This document shows, one piece after another, positions 11,100-19,268 of a stretch of 64,000 nt of DNA (positions within the stretch are counted from its first letter, which is position 1; each line of letters begins with the position of its first letter). The notes beneath the pieces were generated by a model. It ran no database searches and was not told where the DNA came from. It saw only the letters and a list, made by a program, of their open reading frames with translations. The DNA lies in the NCBI GenBank assembly GCA_017163975.1, contig JAFFSR010000362.1, forward strand, positions 2,250,501 to 2,314,500, written 5' to 3'. The position numbers and the translations under genes were made by a program. Origin of the DNA: Anastatus disparis. Its lineage: Eukaryota; Arthropoda; Insecta; Hymenoptera; Eupelmidae.

Positions 11100-11418
11100 A
11101 TGATTATGCACATGGAAAAAAAGTGGGCGTGGTCTCGTAAACACTCTCATCAATAAGCTTCCATTTGAACTTCATTTACCAGACTATCAATACTGCGGGC
11201 CTGGGACCAAATTAGCAAAACGTCTTGCTCGCGGTGATCCTGGAATCAATCCACTCGATGCAGCCTGCAAAGAGCACGATATCGCTTACTCACAGAATCG
11301 TGAGAACATCGAAGCGAGAAATGCTGCAGATCGAGTATTAGCGGAAAAAGCTTGGCAACGAGTTTGGGCTAAAGATTCAGGTATTGGTGAGAAGGTTGCT
11401 GCCTTACAAACGCCATGA
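11100..11418 (+). pseudogene. phospholipase-A2-like domain (parvovirus VP1u type), N-terminal part of capsid-maturation locus
   Basis: The frame reads through a calcium-loop-like YCGPGTK and the catalytic helix LDAACKEHDIAYS, with the His-Asp pair of secreted and parvoviral PLA2s. In parvoviruses this domain breaches endosomal membranes. ATGs at 11100, 11106 and 11112 lie in another frame: a one-base length change in the A-run at 11115-11121 disconnects the start from the domain. The frame ends at a TGA at 11416-11418, overlapping the ATG of the next ORF, which in related elements I believe is continuous with it, so a second frameshift near 11400 is likely. Domain call from motifs only. Confidence 0.7.
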
Positions 11419-12272
11419 AAGTAAAATCAAAACTTGGAATGGGTCTGAAGAATGATAAGAAGAAGAAAAAGCCAACCATGGCTCTATCGAGGATGGTCAA
11501 AGCTGCATCTAAGTCTTTAATACCGAATACCGTTGCTCGTAAAGTCATTCGTACAGCTTTAAAGAGTGCTCGTATAGCCATTAAAAAAGCTGGCAGTAAA
11601 AAGAATATTCGAATTCCACGCGTTCTACCAGTACCATCGAAAGTCGGTGGATTTTTACCATTTTTAATACCACTCTTTGCTGGTTTGAGTATTACGGGCG
11701 CATTAGCTGGTGGTGCTGCTGGTATAGCAAAAGCTGTGAACGATGCTAGCGCCGTGAAACGACAACTTGAAGAAAGTCAGCGTCATAACAAAACAATGGG
11801 GGCTATTGCTCTTGGTAAAGGTCTTTATTTGAAACCACACCAAAAAGGCTATGGTATTTATTTAAAGCCCTACAAAGGGGGACGTATAAATAAAAAAAAA
11901 AGCTTCGATGTAAAACTTCCTAAAAGGGCTCTAACTGATGTTGATTTAATGGAATATGCTCAAATATTGAAAATTCCACATTTTCGTGGGGTTTTCATGC
12001 GAAACGCTCTACCAACTAGTGGACCACATTACCGAGAATCGGTAATAATCAATCTGGATGATGAGAGCGGACCAGGCACTCATTGGGTAGCTTACCGCAA
12101 ACGTGGCAACGATGCCGTGTATTTTGATAGCTTTGGGGACTTACAATCACCCTCAGATCTTATGAAATACCTCAAAGTTAAGAAGATTAGGTATAATCAT
12201 GAGATATATCAAAATTATGATACTTACGAATGTGGACATCTCTGTTTAAAATTCCTAAGTAGAAACTTATAA
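11415..12272 (+). CDS. PRO: hydrophobic membrane-active segment fused to adenovirus-type cysteine protease
   Basis: 285 codons, intact. Residues about 1-75 are very basic (KKKKKP, RKVIRTALKSARIAIKK), resembling a core or DNA-binding region. Residues about 78-110 form a Gly/Ala-rich hydrophobic segment (GGFLPFLIPLFAGLS, GALAGGAAGIAKAV) reminiscent of adenovirus pX/pVI-like peptides. The C-terminal half is an Ulp1/adenain-like protease with His in GTHWVAY, Asp in VYFDSFGD and Cys in YECGHLCLKFL. Family role: cleaves capsid precursors during maturation. It overlaps the PLA2 frame at ATGA. The upstream domain is broken, but this ORF keeps all three catalytic residues. Confidence 0.88.
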   Translation: MKVKSKLGMGLKNDKKKKKPTMALSRMVKAASKSLIPNTVARKVIRTALKSARIAIKKAGSKKNIRIPRVLPVPSKVGGFLPFLIPLFAGLSITGALAGGAAGIAKAVNDASAVKRQLEESQRHNKTMGAIALGKGLYLKPHQKGYGIYLKPYKGGRINKKKSFDVKLPKRALTDVDLMEYAQILKIPHFRGVFMRNALPTSGPHYRESVIINLDDESGPGTHWVAYRKRGNDAVYFDSFGDLQSPSDLMKYLKVKKIRYNHEIYQNYDTYECGHLCLKFLSRNL

Positions 12273-12302
12273 TTTAGTGTGCATTGGTGAATCAATGTCA
12301 GT
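12268..12302 (+). promoter_or_regulatory. core promoter of penton gene
   Basis: TATAATTT at 12268 and TCAGT at 12298-12302; 32 nt from T to initiator A. The box overlaps the last codons of the protease gene; the penton ATG is 18 nt after the initiator A. Confidence 0.45.
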
Positions 12303-12317
12303 AGCGTTCGAGCAGTC

Positions 12318-13007
12318 ATGGAAGATTCATTGACTCTGAGTTTATCGGGAACGTCATCGATACTGGAAGCTCAGTATTTTCCACCAATTGAACTTTCACA
12401 GAGTAAAAATTACGTTCTTAGATTGGTGGAACTGTTAAATTTCAACTCAATACCCAACATTGATTCAGGAAACTACAAGTTTTATGTCGGTAAGGAAGTA
12501 ATCGCTTTACCGACTGGTAGTTACGAAATTGAAGATATCGAGAGTTATTTGCAAGAAATTCTCCAACCAAAAGGGATTAATATCAATCTCAAACCAAATA
12601 ATAGTACTCTTCGTCGTAGAATAAAGTGTAGTCACGCGATTGATTTTCAACCACAAGACTCTATCGGCAGACTGTTGGGTTTTACTCAGTGCATTCTAGC
12701 TGTAAACGTAGTTCACCATTCTGATTTACCTGTAGCCATTATAAAGGTGAACGCTTTACGCGTTGAATGTAATATTACTGCCAGCGCATATATAAACGAG
12801 CATAAAATACAATCTATACACGAATTTTTCCCAGCTGTACCTCCAGGCTATAAAATCATTGAAGTATCATCGCAAGTCATTTATCTTCCAATCAGCAACA
12901 ATCGTATTGATAATATGCAGCTACGTATCGTAGATCAAGACGGAGATTTGGTTAATTTTCGTGGTGAAATTATAACGATCAGACTACATATTAAACCCGC
13001 ATCATAA
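12318..13007 (+). CDS. minor capsid (penton) protein of Polinton
   Basis: 229 residues, uninterrupted. Recognised by position (between protease and major capsid), length and phrases such as FYVGKEVIALPTGSYEIEDI and HEFFPAVPPGYKI, which fit the single-jelly-roll penton proteins described for Polintons. It would form the fivefold vertices. No signal peptide or membrane segment. It and the protease ORF are the only long genes of the element without a stop or frameshift. Confidence 0.8.
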   Translation: MEDSLTLSLSGTSSILEAQYFPPIELSQSKNYVLRLVELLNFNSIPNIDSGNYKFYVGKEVIALPTGSYEIEDIESYLQEILQPKGININLKPNNSTLRRRIKCSHAIDFQPQDSIGRLLGFTQCILAVNVVHHSDLPVAIIKVNALRVECNITASAYINEHKIQSIHEFFPAVPPGYKIIEVSSQVIYLPISNNRIDNMQLRIVDQDGDLVNFRGEIITIRLHIKPAS

Positions 13008-13009
13008 AC

Positions 13010-13171
13010 ATGGGTATCGTATATAATAATACAAAAGTTGGTCGAGCTCATATAAACAATGCACCATGTCAGCGAGTAGTCAGTCGTCATCGAGTTCTCA
13101 AAGCATTAACACGCCAAAACATCCAGTTTCTCAAAAGTCTCGGTCTAAGAGTCATTCCTGGAAAAAAGTAA
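13010..13171 (+). CDS. 53-residue basic protein conserved in Polintons
   Basis: Starts ATGGGTATC two bases after the penton stop and ends TAA at 13169. Sequence includes VGRAHINNAPC and LTRQNIQFLKSLGLRV, a pattern I associate with a short conserved ORF just upstream of the major capsid gene in other insect Polintons. Basic, no transmembrane segment. Function unknown; a cement or core protein is possible. Confidence 0.6.
   Translation: MGIVYNNTKVGRAHINNAPCQRVVSRHRVLKALTRQNIQFLKSLGLRVIPGKK
13020..13052 (+). promoter_or_regulatory. possible core promoter for the capsid transcript
   Basis: TATATAAT at 13020 and a TCATA initiator at 13048-13052, 30 nt from T to A, lying inside the 53-residue ORF. 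A transcript from 13050 would meet the ATG at 13066 before the capsid ATG at 13202. Confidence 0.35.
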
Positions 13172-13245
13172 TTTGCGCATTCTTTTGCTGTATTAAGAAA
13201 AATGGCAGAAATACTAAACATACAATCACCTGTTACTTTCGATGA
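13066..13245 (+). CDS. overlapping Ser-rich small ORF (59 residues), uncertain
   Basis: ATG in a good context (caccATGt) opens a frame that overlaps the 53-residue gene (other frame) and the first 44 nt of the major capsid gene. The product is Ser-rich at the start (SASSQSSSSSQS), basic in the middle and has a short hydrophobic Cys-rich end segment (VICAFFCCIKK). It could be a real overlapping gene, an upstream ORF controlling capsid translation, or chance. Confidence 0.25.
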   Translation: MSASSQSSSSSQSINTPKHPVSQKSRSKSHSWKKVICAFFCCIKKNGRNTKHTITCYFR

Positions 13246-14431
13246 GTCTGTGATACATTACGAGATTCATGCTCATCAACCATATACTCCATCAGCGTAT
13301 AATAATAGCGATGATATTCGTATATCGATACAACATCAAGATCTCAGTCTCCTACCATCTCGCAGCTCCTTACACGTTTGTGGAAGACTGTGTAAAACTA
13401 ACAATGCTGCTTTCGCGAACACAAAATTAGTAAATAACGCTATCTGTCATCTCTTTGAAGAGATTCGATACGAAATAAATGCAATTGAAATTGATCGATG
13501 TAAGAATGTGGGTTTGACGAGTATTATGAAAGGTCTGGTGTCAATCAATCCTAGTCAGAGCCATCTTTTGGAGAATGCTGGTTGGCTTAATATCGAAGAG
13601 AATCAACAGCTTACAGATGAGGGATACTTTGATGTATCAATACCTCTGAGTATGATTTTAGGCTTTACCGAAGACTATAGAAAAATTATAGTGAACACTA
13701 AGCATGAACTCATTCTCACTATATCGAGAAACGATGTAAATTCCGTTATAGAAACATTGCCAACTGGTCAACTAAATTTCGAGAATTTCAAGATTGACTT
13801 AATTAAAATAGAGTGGCTAATGCTTCATGTGATTGTATCGGACAAGTTTAAGATACAGTTACTCAAGTATTTGGAGAAAGATAAACCTATTGCTATGAGT
13901 TTTCGCTCATGGAAGCTATATGAATATCCACTGCTCCCAAGCACTACAAAGCACATTTGGTCTGTAAAAACATCGAATCAGCTGGAAAAGCCACGTTTCG
14001 TCATCATAGGTTTTCAGACCAATCGTAAAGGATAGAGAAGTGTAAATGTTAGTCGATTTGATAATTGCAATATAAGCAACGTCAAACTCTTTCTCAACTC
14101 TCAGTATTATCCTTATAGAAATTTAAATCTTGATGTTGCTCGTAATCAATACGCTCTACTATATGATGTGTATATGAATTTCCAAAGTGTATACTACAAT
14201 AAGGAAGGAGAACCCTTGCTCAAAAAGAATGAATTCTTTACTCATGCTCCTCTCATCGTCATAGATTGCTCCAAACAGAATAAGTCATTGAAACAGGCTC
14301 CAGTGGATGTGCGTCTTGAATTTGAGGTTAAACAAGACTTTCCAGCTGGAACTTCAGCCTACTGTTTGATTTTACACTATCGTATTGTTGAATATAATCC
14401 CATAAGTGGGGATGTTAAAAAACTTATCTAG
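13202..14431 (+). pseudogene. MCP: major capsid protein (double jelly roll) of Polinton, one nonsense codon
   Basis: Frame of 410 codons from ATG 13202 to TAG 14429-14431, broken only by a TAG at 14033-14035 about two thirds along (after FQTNRKG). The start (MAEILNIQSPVTFDES), position after penton, and end phrases such as PAGTSAYCLILHYR fit the Polinton major capsid, which assembles into icosahedral shells. The remainder after the stop stays open for 131 codons, so this is a recent or single lesion. No frameshift seen. Confidence 0.87.
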
Positions 14432-14503
14432 AGGTGGGGGGATCAGTATAAATTAAGAGGTGGAGTAATTCCACTCTACGAAAATTCTAGAACATTGGTA
14501 TTT

Positions 14504-14860
14504 ATGTTTAAACCACCACAACCTTGGTGTAGACTTTCTACTAAATATAAATCTACAAACTTGTGGTCAGAACGAAATTACCAGGGATGGTCTTGGAGTT
14601 TAGACGAATTGCCATACGAAGAACTCAAGAATGTTCTACGAGAAATATTGAGTGATGCGCAAATTGTATACATCAAGGGTAGTGAGAAAAAACAGTGGCT
14701 CGAACAGTTTGGATTTCACGTATGTGACCTCGAAACTCTTGGTTTTCCATCATTACGAAAACTAGAATATAATGTATTGGAAAAGTTATGTCCACATCAC
14801 AAGTTTTCCTTCAAAGTACACTGTGCTCATCGTGCTTCTGTTAAAGAAATACTTTCTTGA
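14504..14860 (+). CDS. Polinton accessory protein, unknown (possible nuclease-like)
   Basis: 118 residues from ATG 14504; the frame is the same as the major capsid and is open right back to the capsid stop at 14431, so the true start could lie upstream or be lost. Contains NYQGWSWSLDELPYEEL, IVYIKGSEKKQWLEQ, LETLGFPSLRKL and a C-terminal Cys/His set (CPHHKF, HCAHRA). I recall similar ORFs next to capsid genes in other insect elements. The D/E plus C-H-H-C pattern might suit an RNase-H-like or zinc-binding fold; I cannot confirm. Confidence 0.5.
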   Translation: MFKPPQPWCRLSTKYKSTNLWSERNYQGWSWSLDELPYEELKNVLREILSDAQIVYIKGSEKKQWLEQFGFHVCDLETLGFPSLRKLEYNVLEKLCPHHKFSFKVHCAHRASVKEILS

Positions 14861-14921
14861 TAATACACCGTCACTTGAGCGATCACTCAGAATATTCTTT
14901 CAAACGGAGCATCTGTCATTC

Positions 14922-15328
14922 ATGAGCCCTGCTGACATAGCTTACCTACCCAAATCTTTTCTCACGACTTTTGGAGCAAAAAGTATTGAACAGGCCTGGG
15001 ATAAAATTCCTGAACAGATGAAACGTGATCCTGAAATTCAGGCTTGTTTGCGTTGTCGTGAACACACAGAGGAGGGCTCATTTCCACCTCTGAAAAGAGA
15101 TTGTATAGAGTGTGTTACGAATACTTGAAAAAAAAAGTACGTTTCAAGGAACAGCCTGAAATACACGTAATGTACGTGTGGAAGTACGCGAGTCAGGCGG
15201 CTCGCGATGGAGAATGGGAACAAGTTGCACGTGATCACGAGCGTTTCAAGATGCGTATAGAACGAATGAGACATATTATTGAACCTCTACTCAGAAAAAA
15301 ATATACCGATTATTTAAAAAATAAATAA
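14922..15328 (+). pseudogene. Polinton accessory protein MSPADIA... with frameshift
   Basis: ATG 14922 opens MSPADIAYLPKSFL...EQAWDKIPEQMKRDPEIQ with Cys pairs (CLRCREH, DCIEC), stopping at 15128. The neighbouring frame then carries RFKEQPEIHVMYVWKYAS and DGEWEQVARDHERFK, ending at 15328. Both halves fit a conserved last gene of insect Polintons, so I read them as one gene broken by a frameshift near 15120, beside a run of nine A. Alternative: two genes. Function unknown; the Cys pairs suggest a small zinc-binding region. Confidence 0.6.
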
Positions 15329-15394
15329 AAATTATATTTAATTGTGTGTGTTTTTATTTCTCAACCCTCATCTTATTTAAATAATAAGATAAAA

Positions 15395-15406
15395 ATATAT
15401 AGATAT

Positions 15407-15447
<41 letters not shown>

Positions 15448-15515
15448 TATAAATATATATATATATATATAGATATACACATATATATATATATATATAT
15501 AGCTATACATATATA
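15395..15515. repeat. imperfect (AT)n array
   Basis: Long AT arrays interrupted by agatatacac, forming the left flank of the TA-flanked foldback. The matching right flank is 16818-16895. Confidence 0.9.
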
Positions 15516-16817
15516 TGGGATGTTTCACGTCAACTCACCTAACGAAAAAATAGAATTCGTCGAAAATCTGTGAAAATGTTCTATTTGATACCCAAAATAC
15601 ACAAAAAAAATTTTAGAGCTCCAGGTCAAAGGGGTCAGGATTTAAACGTGATGGAATTTTTTGAATTTTCCAAATTTTATGCTAAATAAATATTTTAATG
15701 AATTTTTTCCTTAAAAACTATCAATTATTCGTTAAAACTTAATAGAATACTTTTTCTTGGAAATTAGATGTAGAATTCACCTGGATTTTTGCAAATTATA
15801 ATATACTGATTTTTATGCTTACTTGATCGATTTAAACATACTATTTAGTACATCTAAAAATCGAGCAGGTTAAATTGGCTTTTTAAAGTCTTATTTTTTT
15901 TGTTTTTTTATGAGGAAAAAATATACGAAGCCTCCAGTTAAGCAGCCTTCTCAAAGTTACTTAATTGTGCAAAAATGTATGAAAAAATCGTTATTTTGGA
16001 TCAATGATGAGATTCGTGATTTTTTTTCTGAAAAAGTATTGATTTTTGGGACAAATGTATGAAAATGTTTTTTATTAGAAATCATGTGTACAATATGAAC
16101 ATATTTTTACAAATTGTAATTTAAGACATTATGAACCATATATACTAAAAATTTAACAAAAAATAAATTTTGAAATTTCAAAATTTCATTTATAATTTAT
16201 GATGTTTAGCAAATAAGGGTTTACAAAAATTTACATACATTTTACATACGATTTCCAATAAAAAACATTTTTATACATTTGTCCCAAAAATCAATACTTT
16301 TTCAGAAAAAAAAATCACGAATCTCACCATTGATCCACATTAACGATTTATTCAGACTTTTTTGCACAATTAAGTAACTTTGAGAAGGCTGCCCAACTGG
16401 AGGCTTCGTATATTTTTTCCTCATAAAAAAACGAAAAAAATAAGACTTTGAAAAGCCAATTTAACCTGCTCGATTTTTAGATATACTAAATAGTATGTTT
16501 AAATCGATCAAGTAAGCATAAAAATCAGTATATTATAATTTGCAAAAATTCAGGTGAATTCTACATCTAATTTCCAAGAAAAAGTATTCTATTAAGTTTT
16601 AACGAAAAATTGATAGTTTTTGAGGAAAAAATTCATTAAAATATTTATTTAGCAAAAAATTTGGAAGATTCGAAAAATTCCATCACGTTTAAATCCTGAC
16701 CCCTTTGACCTGGACCTCTAAAATTTTTTTTGTATATTTTGGGTATCAAATAGAACATTTTCACAGATTTTCGACGAATTCTATTTTTTTGTTAGGTGAG
16801 TTGACGTGAAACGTCCC
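15516..16817. mobile_element. 1.3-kb foldback element with TA duplication
   Basis: Almost fully self-complementary: ends TGGGATGTTTCACGTCAAC and its imperfect complement, centre near 16170. TA lies on both sides. No protein frame. The structure and TA duplication fit a non-autonomous Tc1/mariner-type element. It inserted in an AT array between the last Polinton gene and the right Polinton end. Confidence 0.75.
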
Positions 16818-16825
16818 ATATATAG

Positions 16826-16897
<72 letters not shown>
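16818..16897. repeat. (AT)n array between two nested elements
   Basis: About 75 bp of almost pure AT dinucleotides joining the ends of the 15516-16817 and 16898-18885 elements. Confidence 0.95.
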
Positions 16898-16898
<1 letters not shown>

Positions 16899-17445
16899 GG
16901 TGTCCCTTATTTACCAATGTTTTTTTTTCGTTGTGCCGCCCCCTAGATCTTTAATTTATGCTAAAAAATGAAGATTCTACTCGGAAAAAGTGAGAAAAAG
17001 ACGTTTTAAACCGTGCCTATTTCTGCAAAACGAGATTTTAGTCCACGTATACTCATTATACTTAATCTAACGTATTTCATTCCTCTACTATGTTAAAAAG
17101 AGCTTTAAACAGTTCAACTATTAGATTTTTTTATGTAAAATTTAGCATAAGAACGAAGTTTTACTTATTTTAGATCAAAACGTACATATAGTAAGGTAAG
17201 AGACACTTTTGCATTAATTAAGATCAGTTTTTAAATTATTTTTTGCTTTTTTGATTAATAATGAAAGTTATTTATGATTTGCCTGATTATTTTGAGTAAT
17301 AATTTTCAAAAAATAGACATAAAATTCACAACAATTATAAATTAACATATTTTGTACATTATGAAATTTCTAAGATTGTTTTCAAAAACAATTTTTGTTT
17401 ACAATAGTTGGTTTAAGCGTATGATAATATTTTTTTATAATATTA

Positions 17446-17671
17446 GGGGTAACCGGGGTAAATTGGACCCATGGGACAAACCAGACCAGCATTACTTTAT
17501 ATGAATATACGTAAATATTAGAAGATTAAAACTAAATAAAAAAACTTTAGCAATAAAAGTAATTCAATGTAACAATATTAAAATCTTATTGGTCAAATAA
17601 AAATTTACTATATTTTTACATAAAGTGATGCCGGTCCGATTTCCCGGGGTCCGATTCACCCCGATTTCCCC
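17446..17671. mobile_element. 226-bp MITE with GGGG...CCCC ends
   Basis: Begins GGGGTAACCGGGGTAAATTGG and ends with an imperfect complement; the match continues about 50 nt inward. TA on both sides (17444-17445, 17672-17673). Noncoding. Confidence 0.65.
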
Positions 17672-17729
17672 TACCTTCGATGTATTCAAGTTTTTAATTA
17701 ATTTATTAAAAAACTGTACGATTATGCTG

Positions 17730-18278
17730 ACATTGATTCTTTAGTATCCAATGCTGCCTTAGAAAAGATCAAAAGGCATTTATGGTACTTAGCCCCTGAG
17801 GCAAGTGCTATTTCATTTTTGATGATGCTTTATCTTTTGAAGTCAGATGTCAGATGGTTTTATCGTTAGAAAAAGACTTTTACACTGATGATTTACCTCC
17901 GAAAAATACATAATTAATAATCCTACAGATTTAAAAAATTTTTAAATTCTAGAATTAGATCACTTTATAAATCGTCAATCACTCTTATTTTTTGATAGAT
18001 TTAATATTAACAAAAACTTTTTGTACACTGATTGTAAGACTTGGTCTACTAATGATGATTATTTAAAAGGCTTAGAGATTGTTAAAAATTTACGTGTTGT
18101 AAATGATGCTGCTGAAAGAGCTGTAAAACTTACCGAAGATTATATAAACAGAACCAAGAATGAAGATCAGAAATTATTCTTGATACAAAATGTATGCCAA
18201 TTTCGTAAAGATTTTGAAGATGCTAATAAGCAAACAATTGTAAAAAAAATAAAATTGCAGGAAAAAGATGATAATTGA
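17730..18278 (+). pseudogene. remnant of an uncharacterised insect protein family
   Basis: Discontinuous frames give AALEKIKRHLWYL near 17750, then FDDALSFEVR and DFYTDDLPPKN in another frame, and finally an 85-codon open frame at 18021-18278 with LRVVNDAAERAVKL and EDQKLFLIQNV. I recall this combination (HLWYL, VVNDCAERGV, EEQKQYLLQVV) from unnamed repetitive proteins of arthropods. It has no recognisable catalytic motif. It lies in the middle of a TA-flanked element, so it may be the element's own protein or cargo. Function unknown. Confidence 0.5.
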
Positions 18279-18887
18279 AACTTTATCAAAACAACAAAAA
18301 TTTTAATAAATTTTATTGCTTTATAATGACTATATTTGTTTTTATTTAATATTATATATTTTTTGAGAATTTTGGTGAATTTTACGTACACGCCCATTCG
18401 CTTTTACGTGTTTCCGACATTTTGAAATATACAAAGTATGTTGATTCATTCGTTTTGTGAATTTTCATGTCTAATATTCTAAAAATTATTACTCAAAATA
18501 ATCAGACAAATCATAAATAACATTCATTATTAATAAAAAACAAATAATCATTAAAAAAACTGACCTTAACTGATGTAAAAGTGTCTCTTACCTTACTATA
18601 TGTACGTTTTGATTTAAAATGAGTAAAAATTCTATGCCAAATTTTACATGAAAAAATGTAATAGTTGAACTGTTTAAAGCTCTTTTTAAACATAGTAGAG
18701 AAATGAAATACGTTAGATTAAGTATAACGCGTATAGGTGGACTAAAATCTCGTTTTGCGAAATAGGCACGGTTTAAAACGTCTTTTTCTCACTTTTTCCG
18801 AGTAAAATCTTCATTTTTTAGCATAAATTAAAGATCCAGGGGGCGGCACAACGAAAAAAAAAACATTGGTAAATAAGGGACACCCTA

Positions 18888-18912
18888 ATATATATATATA
18901 TATATATATATA
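18888..18912. repeat. (AT)n array
   Basis: Short AT array at the right edge of the 16898-18885 element. Confidence 0.9.
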
Positions 18913-19039
18913 TTAATTTTTAATAATACTTAAAGTCTTTGAAATGATTTCTAAGAATTATAAATTTATTCTAGAAAGATCTATTGCAATAAATTAGCTT
19001 AAATTATTTTGTATTGATAAATAAAACTTCTATAAAGTT

Positions 19040-19215
19040 CTTTTATGATAAAGAAATTGCGCAGTTATTTATCAATTGTTTACACCAATCACCGGATGTA
19101 ACTGTTTACTTTTCAAATAAAAAAAAGGTCTCACTGCGCAATATTTCTTAGGATCACATCATAAAATGAAATTTCTAGAATTTTCTGTACGTTTTGAAAC
19201 GTGCTAGCTATGAAA
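19040..19215. repeat. right Polinton terminal inverted repeat
   Basis: 19078-19152 read in reverse matches 2855-2930: shared blocks taagaaatattgcgcagtga, tttgaaaagtaaac and acatccggtga. A second gcgcaat/gcgtagtt unit at 19060 and 19213 suggests a reduced version of the left-end tandem repeat. Confidence 0.75.
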
Positions 19216-19242
19216 TTGCGTAGTTATTTTACCAAGGTTCCT

Positions 19243-19268
19243 CTCTATCTCTCTCTCTCTCTCACTCA
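19243..19268. repeat. (CT)n microsatellite at insertion junction
   Basis: CT array directly left of the CR1-like element. A similar CT run follows the element's 3' tail at about 28236-28254, so the element probably inserted into a CT microsatellite. Confidence 0.6.

Larger units (their letters stand above)
16898..18885. mobile_element. 2-kb TA-flanked element with long TIRs and an uncharacterised ORF remnant
   Basis: Starts GGGTGTCCCTTATTTACCAA and ends with its complement; TA on both sides (16896-16897, 18886-18887). The inverted arms run about 440 nt each (to about 17340 and from about 18440). The centre has a nested 226-bp MITE and a decayed coding region at 17730-18278. No transposase motif is seen. 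Confidence 0.7.
2620..19240. mobile_element. Maverick/Polinton (adintovirus-like) element, degenerate
   Basis: Inverted sequence at both ends (2855-2930 against 19078-19152 is the clearest pair) encloses the Polinton gene set: protein-primed PolB, retroviral-type integrase with chromodomain, FtsK/HerA-like ATPase, adenovirus-type protease, penton and double-jelly-roll major capsid, plus conserved small proteins. Outermost limits and the expected 6-bp target duplication could not be fixed. Internal insertions are a 938-bp solo LTR and two TA-flanked elements (15516-18885). Without them the element is about 12-13 kb, within the usual range. At least nine in-frame stops and several frameshifts show it cannot move or form particles by itself. 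Confidence 0.92.
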
